Shown piece by piece: positions 27,988 through 40,200 of a stretch of 64,000 bases of DNA (the first letter of the stretch is position 1; each line of letters starts with the position of its first letter). The stretch covers positions 3,720,001-3,784,000 of the forward strand of contig OW818685.1 of the NCBI GenBank assembly GCA_942493245.1. The letters run 5' to 3'. The notes below the pieces were generated by a model, which worked only from the letters and a program-made list of their open reading frames with translations, had not been told where the DNA came from and made no database searches. Source of the stretch: DAOPYU01 sp942493245. Lineage in GTDB: Bacteria > Sumerlaeota > Sumerlaeia > UBA8349. Both the position numbers and the translations under genes were made by a program.

Positions 27988-29544
27988 TCACTGAGTCCGC
28001 ACAAAACGCACGCCGATTTCGGCGTAGCGGATGTCCGGGGTGTCGCCGTAGCGATACGCCGAGCGGCAGCGGTTCGCACTGTTGTCCCAACCGCCACCAC
28101 GCAACACCCGGGAACTGGACGTGGGAGATTCCCACGCGCTGCCGTCGCTGGGCGCGTTTGTGTAAACCCAGTGCCAGTAGTCCTGGCACCACTCCCAAAC
28201 ATTGCCGCTCATGTCGTACAGCCCAAACTGGTTGGGCAGCTTTGTGCCCACCGGCTTTGTGCCGTTCGGCGAGTTGTTGAACCCAAACCACATGTAGTCC
28301 GACCGGTTGCCCGGCAGGGTTCCTGCGGGAGCATCGGTCGGATAGTCATCGGCGCCCAGAGAATCCCCAAAGAAGAACCGCGTCTGCGTTCCCGCCCGGC
28401 AGGCGTACTCCCACTCCGCCTCACTCGGCAGGCGGAAGGTGGCTGCCCCCTGCCCTGTAGAGGCGATGTGGGCGTTGAGCGCCGTGACGAAAGCCTGACA
28501 GTCGTTCCAGGAGACATAATACACAGGGTAATCATCACCAACACCGTAACTGCTGGTGGGGGGAACCGGGTTGGTACCCATCACCGCCTTCCATTGCCCT
28601 TGCGTGATTTCATACTTGCCCATATAGAACGAATCCCCGATGTTCACCGTATGCACGGGTCCTTCATCGAAAGAGCGGCTGCGCTCAGTGTCGGGAGAAC
28701 CCATCTGGAACGATCCGGCGGGTATGTGCACCAGAACCAGCGGTACGTTGCCGGGGAGGTAAACCGTCACTTCCTGCGGCCCCGTTCCCCCGTCCACCGC
28801 CTTGACCTGCGCCTTCGTTTGCGTCCAGTGGACCCCGGGTTTGTCCGCCCCCGCGATCCAGACGATATGGCGGTTCGTGCCATTCGACACCCCTGCCCCC
28901 ACGTCGCCCGTGAGGAAACCCGCACTCGGCGTCACCCCCCAGGTCACGCCGTTATCGGCGGAAAACAGAACGCTCACCGTAATCGGTGGCTTCGCCCCCG
29001 CCAAGTCGTACCACACATCCACCAGCCCCGAACCGTCCAAGCGCTGACTGGCGCGGACGTTGGAGACTACCGGAGACAAGACAATGTCAACCGTGTCACC
29101 AATGTTCACAAGCACTTCCTGGATGAAGGCAACATCTTCCGGGGCCCACTTGACTAGCAAAGATTCGGTCGCGCTGATAGGTTTCTTCCCGTCGAACGCC
29201 AACGTTACCACAATCGTCGTTCCACTATCCACCAACGAACGGTAGTTGTTCTCTGAGGGGATCGGGGTGCCGTCAAACGTCTTGACACTGTCAATGAAAC
29301 AACCCGACAGGTTGCAAGCGTGGACTTCCGTCAGCATACTCCCGTCGCCATCGTTGAAAACGGTAACGGTACGGGTCACTTTACCCCCATCCGGTTCCAC
29401 ACTCCCGAAGTCCAAGTCCAGCGGCGCAACGACGCCATATGGCATCTGTGCGGCAACAGGAGATGCGCAAAACAGAAAGACTCCCCACGCGATCCAGAAT
29501 AGAATCAAGTTACGACACCGGTTCGGCATAGCCGTTGACTCCAT
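27988..29544 (-). CDS. FGE/SUMF1-like C-type-lectin-fold exported protein, DGR-type variable protein 1
   Basis: 518 residues from the ATG at 29544 (AAGGAGG upstream; signal peptide ends about residue 33, ASPVAAQ). A further start at 29652 would put 36 residues before the signal peptide and is less likely. An N-terminal Ig-like region is followed by a 90-residue beta-sandwich (NVRASQRLDGSG to the HIVW motif) and a C-terminal FGE-sulfatase domain of about 230 residues (IPAGSFQMGSPDTERS, YEITQGQWKAVMG, FRLPSEAEWEYACRAG, GNVWEWCQDYWH, RVLRGGGW). The catalytic cysteine pair of true formylglycine-generating enzymes is absent, so it is not an FGE; the fold is that used by DGR-diversified ligand-binding proteins. 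The last 40 codons contain a hypervariable stretch (see 28015-28092). Downstream lie the avd relic and lipase copy A. Confidence 0.88.
   Translation of the reverse strand: MESTAMPNRCRNLILFWIAWGVFLFCASPVAAQMPYGVVAPLDLDFGSVEPDGGKVTRTVTVFNDGDGSMLTEVHACNLSGCFIDSVKTFDGTPIPSENNYRSLVDSGTTIVVTLAFDGKKPISATESLLVKWAPEDVAFIQEVLVNIGDTVDIVLSPVVSNVRASQRLDGSGLVDVWYDLAGAKPPITVSVLFSADNGVTWGVTPSAGFLTGDVGAGVSNGTNRHIVWIAGADKPGVHWTQTKAQVKAVDGGTGPQEVTVYLPGNVPLVLVHIPAGSFQMGSPDTERSRSFDEGPVHTVNIGDSFYMGKYEITQGQWKAVMGTNPVPPTSSYGVGDDYPVYYVSWNDCQAFVTALNAHIASTGQGAATFRLPSEAEWEYACRAGTQTRFFFGDSLGADDYPTDAPAGTLPGNRSDYMWFGFNNSPNGTKPVGTKLPNQFGLYDMSGNVWEWCQDYWHWVYTNAPSDGSAWESPTSSSRVLRGGGWDNSANRCRSAYRYGDTPDIRYAEIGVRFVRTQ
28015..28092 (-). 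other. Candidate DGR variable region VR1
   Basis: 26 codons at the 3' end of the gene at 27988. Aligned to VR2 (29751-29828) it differs at 24 of 78 bases; 21 of these are first or second codon positions and third bases stay C or T with one exception. The 98 bases before it (28093-28190) differ from their counterpart at only 7 positions. All changing codons can derive from AAC or AAT, the codons that adenine mutagenesis of a template repeat diversifies. Confidence 0.7.
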
Positions 29545-29723
29545 TCCCCAGACAACCCCTCCTTGCCCCCGTTCAGCGGGAAACGGACAACCGGCAGTTT
29601 CTGAAACCTCGTGCCCGAATCGAAAGAAAATCTTCATCTCTGTCGGATTCATCTGAGTCCCTCCATTCCTCTTAAATTCACGCGCGCTTTTCTAACGGAT
29701 AAAGAACACAGCGAAAACGGGCA

Positions 29724-30944
29724 TCAGGGAGTCCGCACGAACCGCGCACCGAAGGTGAAGGGGCGAAAGTCCGGGCTACGGCTGTTGCGATTCGCCGAGC
29801 GGCAGATGTTCGCAGCGTAGTACCAACTGCCACCACGCAACACCCGGGAACTGGACGTGGGAGACTCCCATGCGCTGCTGTCGCTGGGCGCGTTTGTGTA
29901 ATCCCCATGCCAATAGTCCTGGCACCACTCCCACACGTTGCCGCTCATGTCGTGAAGACCAAACTGGTTGGGCAGCTTTTTCCCCACAGGCTTCGTACCA
30001 CCATTGCTATTGAAACTAAACCACATATAGTCCGACCGGTTACCAGGCAGGGTTCCAGCCGGACCATCTGTCGCGCCGTCGTCAACACCCAGAGAATCCC
30101 CAAAGAAGAACCGCGTCTGCGTTCCCGCCCGGCAGGCGTACTCCCACTCCGCCTCGCTCGGCAGGCGGAAGGTGGCCGCCCCCTGCCCCGTCGAGGCGAT
30201 ATGGGCGTTGAGCGCCGTGACGAAAGCCTGACAATCGTTCCAGGAGACATAATACACGGGGTAGTCGTCTCCTACACCGTAAGTCGTATAACCGAGATCG
30301 GTGACCGGGTTGGTACCCATCAAATCTTTCCACTGCCCCTGTGTTACCTCGTATTTTCCCATATAGAAGTCATACCCGATGTTCACCGTATGGACCGGGT
30401 CTTCACCTGAATAGCGGCTGCGCTCGGTGTCGGGAGAACCCATCTGGAAACTCCCCGACGGAATACGCACCAGAACCAGCGGCACGTTGCCGGGGAGATA
30501 AACCGTCACCTCCTGCGACCCCACCTCCCCGTCCACCGCCTTGACTTGGGCTTTCGTCTGCGCCCAGTGGACACCCGGTTTGTCTGCCCCTGCGTCCCAG
30601 ATGATGTGGCGGTTTGTGCCATTGTTCACCCCAGCCCCCACATTGCCCGTGAGAAAACCCGTGCCCGGCGTCACTCCCCAAGTCGCGCCGTTGTCGGCGG
30701 AAAACAGAACGCTCACCGTGACCGGCGGCTCTGCTCCCGACAGGTCGTACCAGACATCGACGAGACCGGAGCCGTCGGTGCGCTGACTGGCGCGGACGTT
30801 GGTGACATTCGGGGCTGCGCTGACGGCAACAACCATCAGGGACAGGGCCGCCACCAAAGTCAACCGGGCCAGCAAGGCAAACAGGGCGCGGGTGGGTGGA
30901 ACACGCAATGGCGCCCGGCGAGGCGAATCAGGCGTGCTGAACAT
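29724..30944 (-). CDS. FGE/SUMF1-like C-type-lectin-fold exported protein, DGR-type variable protein 2
   Basis: 406 residues from the ATG at 30944 (AAGGAGT upstream); signal peptide about 1-46 with a basic N-region (MFSTPDSPRRAPLR) and ALSLMVVAVSAA. It is a close paralogue of the 27988 gene over the beta-sandwich (NVRASQRTDGSG) and the FGE-like domain (IPSGSFQMGSPDTERS, YEVTQGQWKDLMG, FRLPSEAEWEYACRAG, GNVWEWCQDYWH, RVLRGGSW) but lacks the extra N-terminal Ig-like part. FGE catalytic cysteines are absent. Its 3' end carries VR2, and the short 3' flank also matches that of the 27988 gene (both keep an AGAAAAGCGCGCGT string), so a segment reaching past the stop codon was duplicated. Located 180 bases before the 29544 start, on the same strand. 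Confidence 0.9.
   Translation of the reverse strand: MFSTPDSPRRAPLRVPPTRALFALLARLTLVAALSLMVVAVSAAPNVTNVRASQRTDGSGLVDVWYDLSGAEPPVTVSVLFSADNGATWGVTPGTGFLTGNVGAGVNNGTNRHIIWDAGADKPGVHWAQTKAQVKAVDGEVGSQEVTVYLPGNVPLVLVRIPSGSFQMGSPDTERSRYSGEDPVHTVNIGYDFYMGKYEVTQGQWKDLMGTNPVTDLGYTTYGVGDDYPVYYVSWNDCQAFVTALNAHIASTGQGAATFRLPSEAEWEYACRAGTQTRFFFGDSLGVDDGATDGPAGTLPGNRSDYMWFSFNSNGGTKPVGKKLPNQFGLHDMSGNVWEWCQDYWHGDYTNAPSDSSAWESPTSSSRVLRGGSWYYAANICRSANRNSRSPDFRPFTFGARFVRTP
29751..29828 (-). other. Candidate DGR variable region VR2
   Basis: Counterpart of VR1. Fifteen of 26 codons differ from VR1. Invariant codons (TGG, CGC, TCG, GCG, CCG, GAC) alternate with changing NNC or NNT codons, the pattern expected when AAC/AAT codons of a template repeat are randomised at their adenines. 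Residues are WYYAANI and NRNSRSPDFRPFTF where VR1 has WDNSANR and YRYGDTPDIRYAEI. Confidence 0.7.
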
Positions 30945-31269
30945 ATTGTGACTCCTTCTTGGGGGTTCATGTGCGGACCGAGCAAGTGTATCTGATCCAA
31001 AAACGAGTGAAACGTGCCGATTTCTTTGCATCGTCCTCGTTCGGCGCAAAACAAGAGGACACCCAAGGGGTGACAAAATTTGCTCCGTTTTCGCCCCTCC
31101 GGACAAGGATAAAGAACTCGTCTCCCTTTCTCAACCGCCGTTTCCAAGTTAATTCCGCAAGGCCTTCATTCTGCGTAAGAAGTCCTCGGAGGAACGCTGC
31201 GGTTCAGGTGATCCGGGAACTGTTTCCAGAGGAAGACTCTCCCTCCGAGAAACTCCATAGCCCGAAAAA

Positions 31270-34200
31270 TTACACCTCCGGGTTGATCACGATCGGATGC
31301 CTGACGGTCTTGGGCAATACCTGCAACTTCGTCACCAGCGCCGGGTTCAGGAAGGCGGCGCCTTCTACAACGCCGGTTTTCGTCTGCAGGGTACCGATAC
31401 CGCCCTGCTGGAACGACTCGTTGAAACCGGCGTAGAAGTAACCCGAAACACCCGTCTGACCATAGATCTTCTTGATGTTGTTCTTTGCCTGCACGGTCAT
31501 TTTCCCAAGCTTGCCCGCCGTACCAACCGCTCCACCCACCAGTACGCCGTTGAAATTCTTCGCCGTCGCCTGCAGAAGTACCAGGTCTTTACCCGACTGG
31601 ATCACGCCACAGCGGATATTGCCGCCCGACACCGCCACCTTGTCAATCAGACCAACCATCTCGTCCGCCACGATAGGGCCGCCCGAAACCGTCACCGACT
31701 TGAGCACACTGCCGCGGATCGAAGACGGGCTGGCTTCGCTTTCCGGAGCCGGAACACCCGTAATCTCAGCCACCACCTTCGGTAGCGAGCCCACCGCTCC
31801 GAGGCTCCTACGACTCACCCCAGAAGCGTCTTTGTACACCTTTGAAGCCACGTTGAGTAACTTCACCGGCTGAGCCGTCGCGCCCGACGAGCCGACTTCC
31901 TCAACCACTGCGCCCGTCACCTTGATCGTCATCGGAACCGACGAAGAACCAGCCGTCTCGATGAACGTGCGCGCGTAGAGGCCTAGATCTGATAGCTTTG
32001 TCGCCGTGATCAAGACCGAGACAAATTCACGCGCCTTCAGGAATTTTACTGACTTGGCCGAAACCGACTTGACCAGACCGGAAGCCTCAAGCGAGTACAC
32101 CGGCACGTCGAACGCCAGCGTCTTCACATCCCCCGTAATCGTAAGCGTGGGCACCTGACCCGAGTTCGTTAGGTAATAGATTCCCTTGGTCGGATTATCC
32201 ACCGCGTTCGAAGGCATCTTCTTGAGCAGCGTGATTTTGATCGTACCAGAAACCGCGCCCGTGAAGGTCAGGTTGTTGGACACGTCGCGCACCAGCGTGT
32301 AGCCCTTGCACGTCACCTTGTAGTTCGCCGCCGCGAACACCTCGGCCGTCACAGTCGCCGTCGCCGGAACACTCGCCAGACCCGCCTTGCCCTGCGCGTC
32401 CACCGCCTTGACCGTGTAGGAGTACGGAACCGCCGGGCTCGCCGTGTCGTCGGCAAACGCGTCCGTACCGGAACCGCCCAGAGCCGCCGCCGCGGAGACC
32501 GCCCAGCTGAGCGTCAGGGTAGTGCCGACCGCCGTGCGCTCAACCAGGTAAGACGCCGCATCCGTCACGGGCGACCAGTTCAGCAGGACGCGGAACGTGT
32601 TGCCCGAAGCCGTCAGGTTCGCCGGAGCCGGCAGACCCGCCAACTGGAACTTCGCCGTGAGCGACTTGTTTGCCGCCGGCATCGTGTAGGCATACGAAGC
32701 CGCCGTCGAAAGCTGCGTGTCGCCGTCGTACCAGCCGACGAACTCGTAAGTCGCCATCGGCGTCGCAGCCAGCGTCACCACCGCGCCTTCCAGGTAGGTG
32801 GCCTGGTCGGGCGTCTTCGACACCGTGCCGCCGGTGCTCGGGTCAGCCATCACCGTCAGATTGTACTGAGTCTTGGCCGTGAACTTCGCCGTGAAGGTCT
32901 TGTTGGCGCCCGCCACCGTATAGGCATACGAGGCGTTCGGCGAGACCTGCGTGGCTCCGTCGTACCAGCCCGCGAACGTGTAGGCAGCATCCGCCACCGC
33001 GTTCAACGTGACCTGTGCGCCATTCGTGTAGGTCGCCTGGTCCGGGGTCTTCGACACCGTGCCGCCGTTGGCCGGATCGGCCACCACCGTCACTGTGAAC
33101 TCATTCGGAGGTTTCACCCCGAACTTCGCCGTCAGCGCCTTGTTCGCCGCCGGCATTGTGTACGCGTACGGCGAAGCAGTCGAAAGCAGCGTCGCGCCGT
33201 CATACCACCCGTCGAACTGGCAATCGGTCGCCGGAGTAGCGGTCAATGTCACCACCGCGCCTTCCGTGTAGGAAGCCTGGTCGGGCGCCTTCGCCACCGC
33301 ACCCTTGTTCGCCGGATCCGCCGTCACCGCTAGGGTATAGGCCGCAACCTGCGTGAACTTGGCCGTGAAGGTCTTGTTCGCACCCGCCACCGTATAGACA
33401 TACGAAGCGTCGGGCGAAACCTTCGTGGCGCCGTCGAACCACCCGTCAAACGTGTAGCCATCCGCCTCCACCGCGTTCAGGGTTACCTGAGCACCATTGG
33501 TATAGGTTGCCTGGTCGGGTGTCTTTGAGACCGTGCCACTTGCGGCCGGGTCCACCACCATTGTCACCGTGTAGTGGTCGGGCGGAAGCACTTTGAACTT
33601 CGCCGTGAGGGTCTTGTTCTCAGCCGGCATCGTGTAGGGCGACGTCACCGTTGTCGAACCGTCCAACCAGCCGCGGAACGTGTACCCATCCGCCGCTATG
33701 GCCGTCAACGTCACCTGAGCGCCCGCCACGTAGTCCGCCTGATCCGGAGCCTTCGAAACAGTACCGCCGTTGGCCGGATCGGCCACGACGTTCAACATAA
33801 ACAAGGAATCCTTGAACTCGTACGCCCCTATGTCCACACCCTTGCCCAGAGGACGCGGATTCCCCAATAGATCGGTCGCAGGTAGGTTTTGAGCCTCCGA
33901 GGTTCCTGTGTCAATACAGGGAGAATCGGCTTGCAAACGCAAGTCCCAAGCCAATGGATCGGGACCTATTATCGAAATAAAGCGTGGATCAGTGTTTAAA
34001 TTGTGATTAACATTTGTAGATTCTCCGAAACAAGAATAGGTTACCAAATCAGGGGGGCTCAAGACATCTGAGTCGCCATTGCGCCAGACAATACAATTGG
34101 TCACCGTACAACTGGTTACACTACCGGTGCCGTTGAAAATTCCGCCTCCGTCCTGGTTTGATGAGTTACCCGTCACCGTACTATTGATCACCGTACCGTA

Positions 34201-37200
34201 GTTATAAATTCCGCCGCCGTTCTTGTTTGCGGAGTTGCTCGTCACCGTACAATTACTCACTGTGCCGAAATCGGTGGAAATCCCGCCGCCAGAACTGTGT
34301 TCTCCGTTTGCGGAGTTGCCCGTCACGGTGCAGTTGATCACCGTGCCCGAGTAATTTTCTATCCCGCCACCGGAACTGTATTCTCCGTTTGCGGAGTTTT
34401 TCATCACCGTGCTGTTGGTCACTGTACCCCACCCGTTATAGATTCCGCCTCCGGACAATGATCCGCTTTCATTTACGCTTACCGAGTTCCCCGTTACCGT
34501 GCAATTGGTTACCGTGCCGAAGTTGAAAATCCCGCCACCAGAACCATAGGTACCCAATCCATTTTGAATCCACAGACCATCAAGAAGGCTGTAATTTGTG
34601 ATGCACCGGTATGCGTGTTCTCCGTCAATCACGGTCTTATATGCTGTCACATCCCGTTCCCCGGAATTGGAAACATTCCCTGACCACCCGCCGATAAGGC
34701 TGGCTCGACCAGGCAAAATAATCTCATGGCCCTCGCGATATGTCCCAGTCGCTACGCGGATCTCATACAGATCATCGCCCGTTTGGACCGCCTGGGTCGC
34801 ACTGGTGATCGTCTGAAACGCACTGGTCCAATCCTGCCCCGTGGAACCATTGCCCTGGGGCGAAACGTAAAGTACTATCGGCGGCACAGGCCCCCCCGGC
34901 GTCCAAGCATCGAGACTTTCATAGGCACCCATGTCCACCAGCCCATTCCCGCCCGGACGTGGGTTTCCCGCCAAATCGGTCGCTGGTAAGTTTTGGGGTG
35001 TAACGTCTCCTGCATCAATACAAGGCGAGTCGGCCTGCAAACGCAAGTCCCACTGCAGTGAGTTGTCACCTTCCGTGGAGACGAATCGTGGGTTGGCCCG
35101 CAGATTGTGGTTGGCCCCCGAGGCCTCAGAAAAACAGGAATAGGTCACCAGAGCGGGGGTTCCCAAGATATCAGAATCGCCATTGCGCCAGACAATACAA
35201 TTGGTCACGGTTCCATAATTAGAAATCCCATCGCCGTAGTCGGCAAAGTTTCCCGTCACAGTGCAGTTGATCACCGTACCCCAATCGTTGGAAATCCCGC
35301 CACCATCCCCGTCGTTCACGGTATTGTCGATCACCTTGCAGTTAGTCACAATGCCTGAATTATATATTCCGCCAGCACTAAATTCTGCGAAATTACCGGC
35401 TACAGTACAATTGGCCACTGTGCCTGAATTAAAGATTCCGCCACAAGAAGCGGAATTTCCATTTAGTACGATAAAGCCGTCTAAGAGACCGGCATTTTCT
35501 ACTACCCGGCGGTTCTGCTGCCCGTCAATGACGGTCTGATGCGCGACTGGATCCCGATCGCTTAGGACGGTTTCCGTCCCGGAAAACCCGCCATAGACCT
35601 GGACGTTGGCTGGAATATTGACAACTTGGTCACCTGTGCCAAAATAAGTTCCCGCTGCCACCCACACATCGCCCCTACTCGCTGAGGATGCTGCGTCCAC
35701 TGCACCTTGCAGGGTTCTGAACGCTTTCGCCCAAGATGAGCCATCGCCTCCCGCCGCCACATCGAATTTCACCCGATAAATCGACCTCGGCAGCGCCGAA
35801 AACTTCGCAATCAAGGTTTTGTTCGCAGCCGTCACAGTGTACTCATACGACGCAGATGTCGAGAGTGTTGTGGCGCCATCCATCCAAGCGACAAACGCCC
35901 ACCCATCCACAGCCACCGCGCTCAGTGTCACCTCATCTCCCACTGAGTAGGTTACCTGGTCTGGCACCTTCGATACCGTACCGCTATTGGTAGGCTCGGC
36001 CACCGCAGAAACCATGTACTGAGCCATAGAAAGTGCTTTGAACTTCGCCGTGAAGGTCTTGTCCGTGCCCGTCACAGTGTACGGATAGGAAGCGTTCTGC
36101 GACATCGTTGTGGCGTTATCCACCCAGCCTCGGAACGAGAAACCTTCCGCCGCCACCGCATTCAACGTCACCTTTGTGCCTTCCAGATAACCATCCTGAT
36201 CTGGTGTCTTCGTCAGCGCACCCGCATTGACCGGATCGGCCGTCAGTTCTATCGTGTACATTGGAAACGCCTCGAAATTAGCAGTGAGCGTTACATCCTG
36301 CGTCACGTTGCTTACCAAGCACGTGTTGTTGCTGGAATAGGGCACTCCGTCTTGGGTCCACCCGACAAAGTGATAGCCGGTGGGATCGACGGCCGTGACC
36401 GGCTGGCTGTTGGCTCCATAATCCACCATCTGCATTGTGGAGCCGGTGAGGATTGCTCCAGGAGTGCCATCGGTCAGGAAAATTACCGCACACCAGGGGT
36501 TGGTGGCAAAGTTGGCCGTCACGCTCAGGTTGGCCTGAATATTCGTGTCACAGCGAGGATTGAAAGTACTCCCATCACTCCAGTTGACAAAGTGGTAGCC
36601 TCCCACCGGAACCGCTGTAACCACCGACCCGTTGTCACCCTGGCTGACCGTTTGGGGCGTCGTGCCAGTGATCGAACCGCAGGCCCCAGCCGTGTAGGTC
36701 AGCGTGTACTGGCTGGCCGTGTCCGTTGCGAAGAGCGCCGTCACACTGAGATCGGCCGTTACATTCGTATCGGTACGGGGATTGGCCTGGACGCCGTCAC
36801 TCCACCGGACGAAATGATAACCCGGACCGGGAGCCGCCGTAACCGCCGACCCGCTCGTACCTTGGCTTACCGTCTGCGGCGTTGTACCGATGATCAGACC
36901 ACCGTTCCCTGCCGCGTAGATCAGCATGTGTTGAGGGGCAAGAACTCCACAGGAAAGCAGGTACGGATATCCGGTGTTGATATCGGCGGTAATGTCCCAG
37001 ATAGTCGCGAAATCCCAGTCGTTCGGGCCGAAGCCACCTCCAGGTTGAAAGGTCTCCTGTTGCTGCATCTCGGCAGTGGTTTTGCCAGTCCCACCATACG
37101 ACGAGGTTTGACTGGTGGACTGTGTGTCCCAGTAGCAGTTTGTGATCGCACCCTGGTATTTGTATCCAACAAGCCCTCCGACATTATTATAGCCCATCAC

Positions 37201-40200
37201 AGTGCCGGTAGCGTAACAGTTCGTGATCGTGCCGTAGAAATTATATCCAACTAATCCACCAACCTCATCACCACTAGATGTCACCGTACCGGCGGCATAA
37301 CCGTTGGTGATCGTACCATAGTAGGCATTGATCCCAACCAATCCTCCAACACTATAAGTGTGATAAGCACTGTTACCCGTTACCGCACCGGTGGTGTAGC
37401 AGTTCGTGATTGTTCCGTCGTTACCGCCAACCAGCCCACCGATTCCCCCAATGCCCTGCACTCCAGACCAGCCATTCACCGGGCCGATGGCGTAGCCATT
37501 CATGATCGTACCGGAGTTCGTGCCAACCAGTCCGCCGACTTGACTGGCGCCCGACACTGGGCCGGAGACGTAAGAGTTTGTTATCGTACCCATGTTGTGC
37601 CCAACTAGCCCGCCAACATCATAATTTCCCACCACAGCGCCGGTGGTGTAACAGTTCATGACCATTGAATTGATGTTGTACCCAACCAGCCCGCCAACAC
37701 TATTTGGGCCCGTCACCATGCCGCCTTCCAGGCACACGTTTTGAACTACGGCATTTAATCTAGTACACCCGAATAATCCCATGTAACTCGTGGATCTGCG
37801 GTTGACAGTCAGGCCTGTGATTTTGTGTCCGCCACCTTCGAAAACACCGGTAAACATAGAGGAACTTGTCCCAATAGGCAGGAAGCCTTCCTGTACGCTT
37901 GTGTCCGTCCCCGAGTCGTTCCAGTTGGCGGTGTCCGACGCGTCTATATCGTTCGTCAGGGTATAATAGCCATCAAGGTCACCCTTGGCGATAGCCTGGA
38001 GTTCGGCAAGGGTACGAATTTCATAACACCGGCGAAAATGTGCCATCACGTTCTTATGGCTGTCCATCGTAATGGCTGTGGAGGCGGACAGAGAATTCTC
38101 GACCGTGCCGGTCCAGCCCGCGAATACTGTATTGGGATCTGCTGGCGTAGGAGTTAGCGTCACCCGCGTCCCGGCGGCGTAAGAACCGGACGTTGGCCAG
38201 AGAGCGACGGCACCCGGGCCTTTTACGGTAACCCCCAAGTGGAACGGCGGGGGCGAAAACCGCAGGAAGGGATAGCTCTGCCCCTCGACAATGTCCCAGA
38301 CGGTAGAAAAATCCCATCCGCTGAAGGTAGCCTGTTGCTGCATCTCGGCTGTTGTTTTAGCGCTCCCACCCGCAGAGGTGGTTTGACCGGTGGATTGGAT
38401 ATCCCAGTAGCCATTCGTGATCGTACCGGAGTTACTGCCAACCAGCCCGCCGACATAAGATACTGCAGCATTGTCCGCCACTGTGCCAGCGGCGTAGCCG
38501 TTCGTGATCGTACCATCATTTTTCCCAACCAGCCCGCCAACTGAATCGAAGCCTGTCACCATGCCGGTGGCGTAGCCATTCGTGATCGTACCGGAGTTAC
38601 TATTGCTGCCAACCAGCCCGCCGACAAAAGATCCTTCAGCGTTGTCCGCCACTGTGCCAGCGGCGTAGCCGTTCGTGATCGTACCATCATTTTTCCCAAC
38701 CAGCCCGCCAACTGAATCGAAGCCTGTCACCATGCCGGTGGCGTAGCCATTCGTGATCGTACCGGAGTTACTGCCAACCAGCCCACCGGCATATGAATTG
38801 CCTGCTACCGCGCCGTTTTCCAGACCCAAATTGCGAACCCATCCTCCTATGCCGACACACCCGAATAATCCCATGTAACTCGTGGATCTGCGGTTGACAG
38901 TCAGGCCTGTGATTTTGTGTCCGCCACCTTCGAAAACACCGGTAAACATAGAGGAACCTGTCCCAATAGGCAGGAAGCCTTCCTGTACGCTTGTGTCCGT
39001 CCCCGAGTCGTTCCAGTTGGCGGTGTCCGACGCGTCTATATCGTTCGTCAGGGTATAATAGCCATCAAGGTCACCCTTGGCGATAGCCTGGAGTTCTGCC
39101 AAGGTACGAATCTCGTAGTTCCGGCGGAAATGTGCCGTCACGCTCCGGTGGATATCTATCGTGATGGCAGTGGAGGCGGAGAGAGAATTCTCGACTGCAC
39201 CTGTCCACTCCAGAAACACCGTGTCAGCATCCGCGGGCGTGGCGGTTAGCGTCACCCGCGTCCCGGCGGCGTAAGAACCGGACGTTGGCCAGAGAGCGAC
39301 GGCACCCGGGCCTTTTACGGTAACCCCCAAGTGGAACGGCGGGGGCGAAAACCGCAGGAAGGAATAGCTCTGCCCCTCGACAATGTCCCAGACGGTAGAA
39401 AAATCCCATCCGCTGAAGGTAGCCTGTTGCTGCATCTCGGCTGTTGTTTTAGCGCTCCCACCCGCAGAGGTGGTTTGACCGGTGGATTGGATATCCCAGT
39501 AGCCATTCGTGATTATGCCTTCGTAGTGGTCCCCAACCAGTCCACCGACATAACTGAGACCCGTCACTGCGCCAATGGCGTAGCCGTTCGTGATCATGCC
39601 ATAGCCATTGCTCCCAACCAGTCCACCGACATAACTGAGACCAGTCACCGCGCCGGTAGCGTAGCCATTTGTGATCGAACTATGACCATTGCTCCCAACC
39701 AGTCCACCGACATAGCCGATACCCATCACCGCGCCGGTGGCGTAACCGTTCGTGATCGAGCAGTAGAGATTATTTCTCCCGACTAGTCCACCGACAAAGT
39801 TGAGGCCCGTCACCGCGCCGGTGGCGTAGCATGTAGATATTGTGCCACACTCAGAATTGAACCCCACCAGCCCGCCGACAGAGCTGTAGCCCGTCACCAC
39901 GCCGGTGGCGTAACTATTCATGATCACACCATTGTTGTCATACCCATATAATCCTCCGCACCCAACCAGCCCGCCGACAGAACTGAGGCCCGTCACCGCG
40001 CCAGTGGTGTAGCAGGTATTGATCGAGCCTCGGTTCAATCCAGCCAACCCACCAACATAAGAACGACCCGCCACCGAGCCTCCTTTCAATCTCAAGTTTA
40101 GAACTACTCCGCTTGTACCAACGCACCCGAACAACCCAACATAATCCGTACCGGAGCGATGAATAGTCAGGCCGGTAATTTTGTGTTCGTTACCGTCAAA

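Noticed and set aside
27988..30944. True formylglycine-generating enzymes (sulfatase activation)
   Set aside because: The catalytic cysteine pair near the C-terminus is absent in all three paralogues and no sulfatase genes are nearby.
24193..31000. Complete DGR with reverse transcriptase and template repeat
   Set aside because: I looked for RT motifs (YxDD context) and an AAC-rich copy of the variable region in the window and found neither, so only target genes and an avd relic are claimed.
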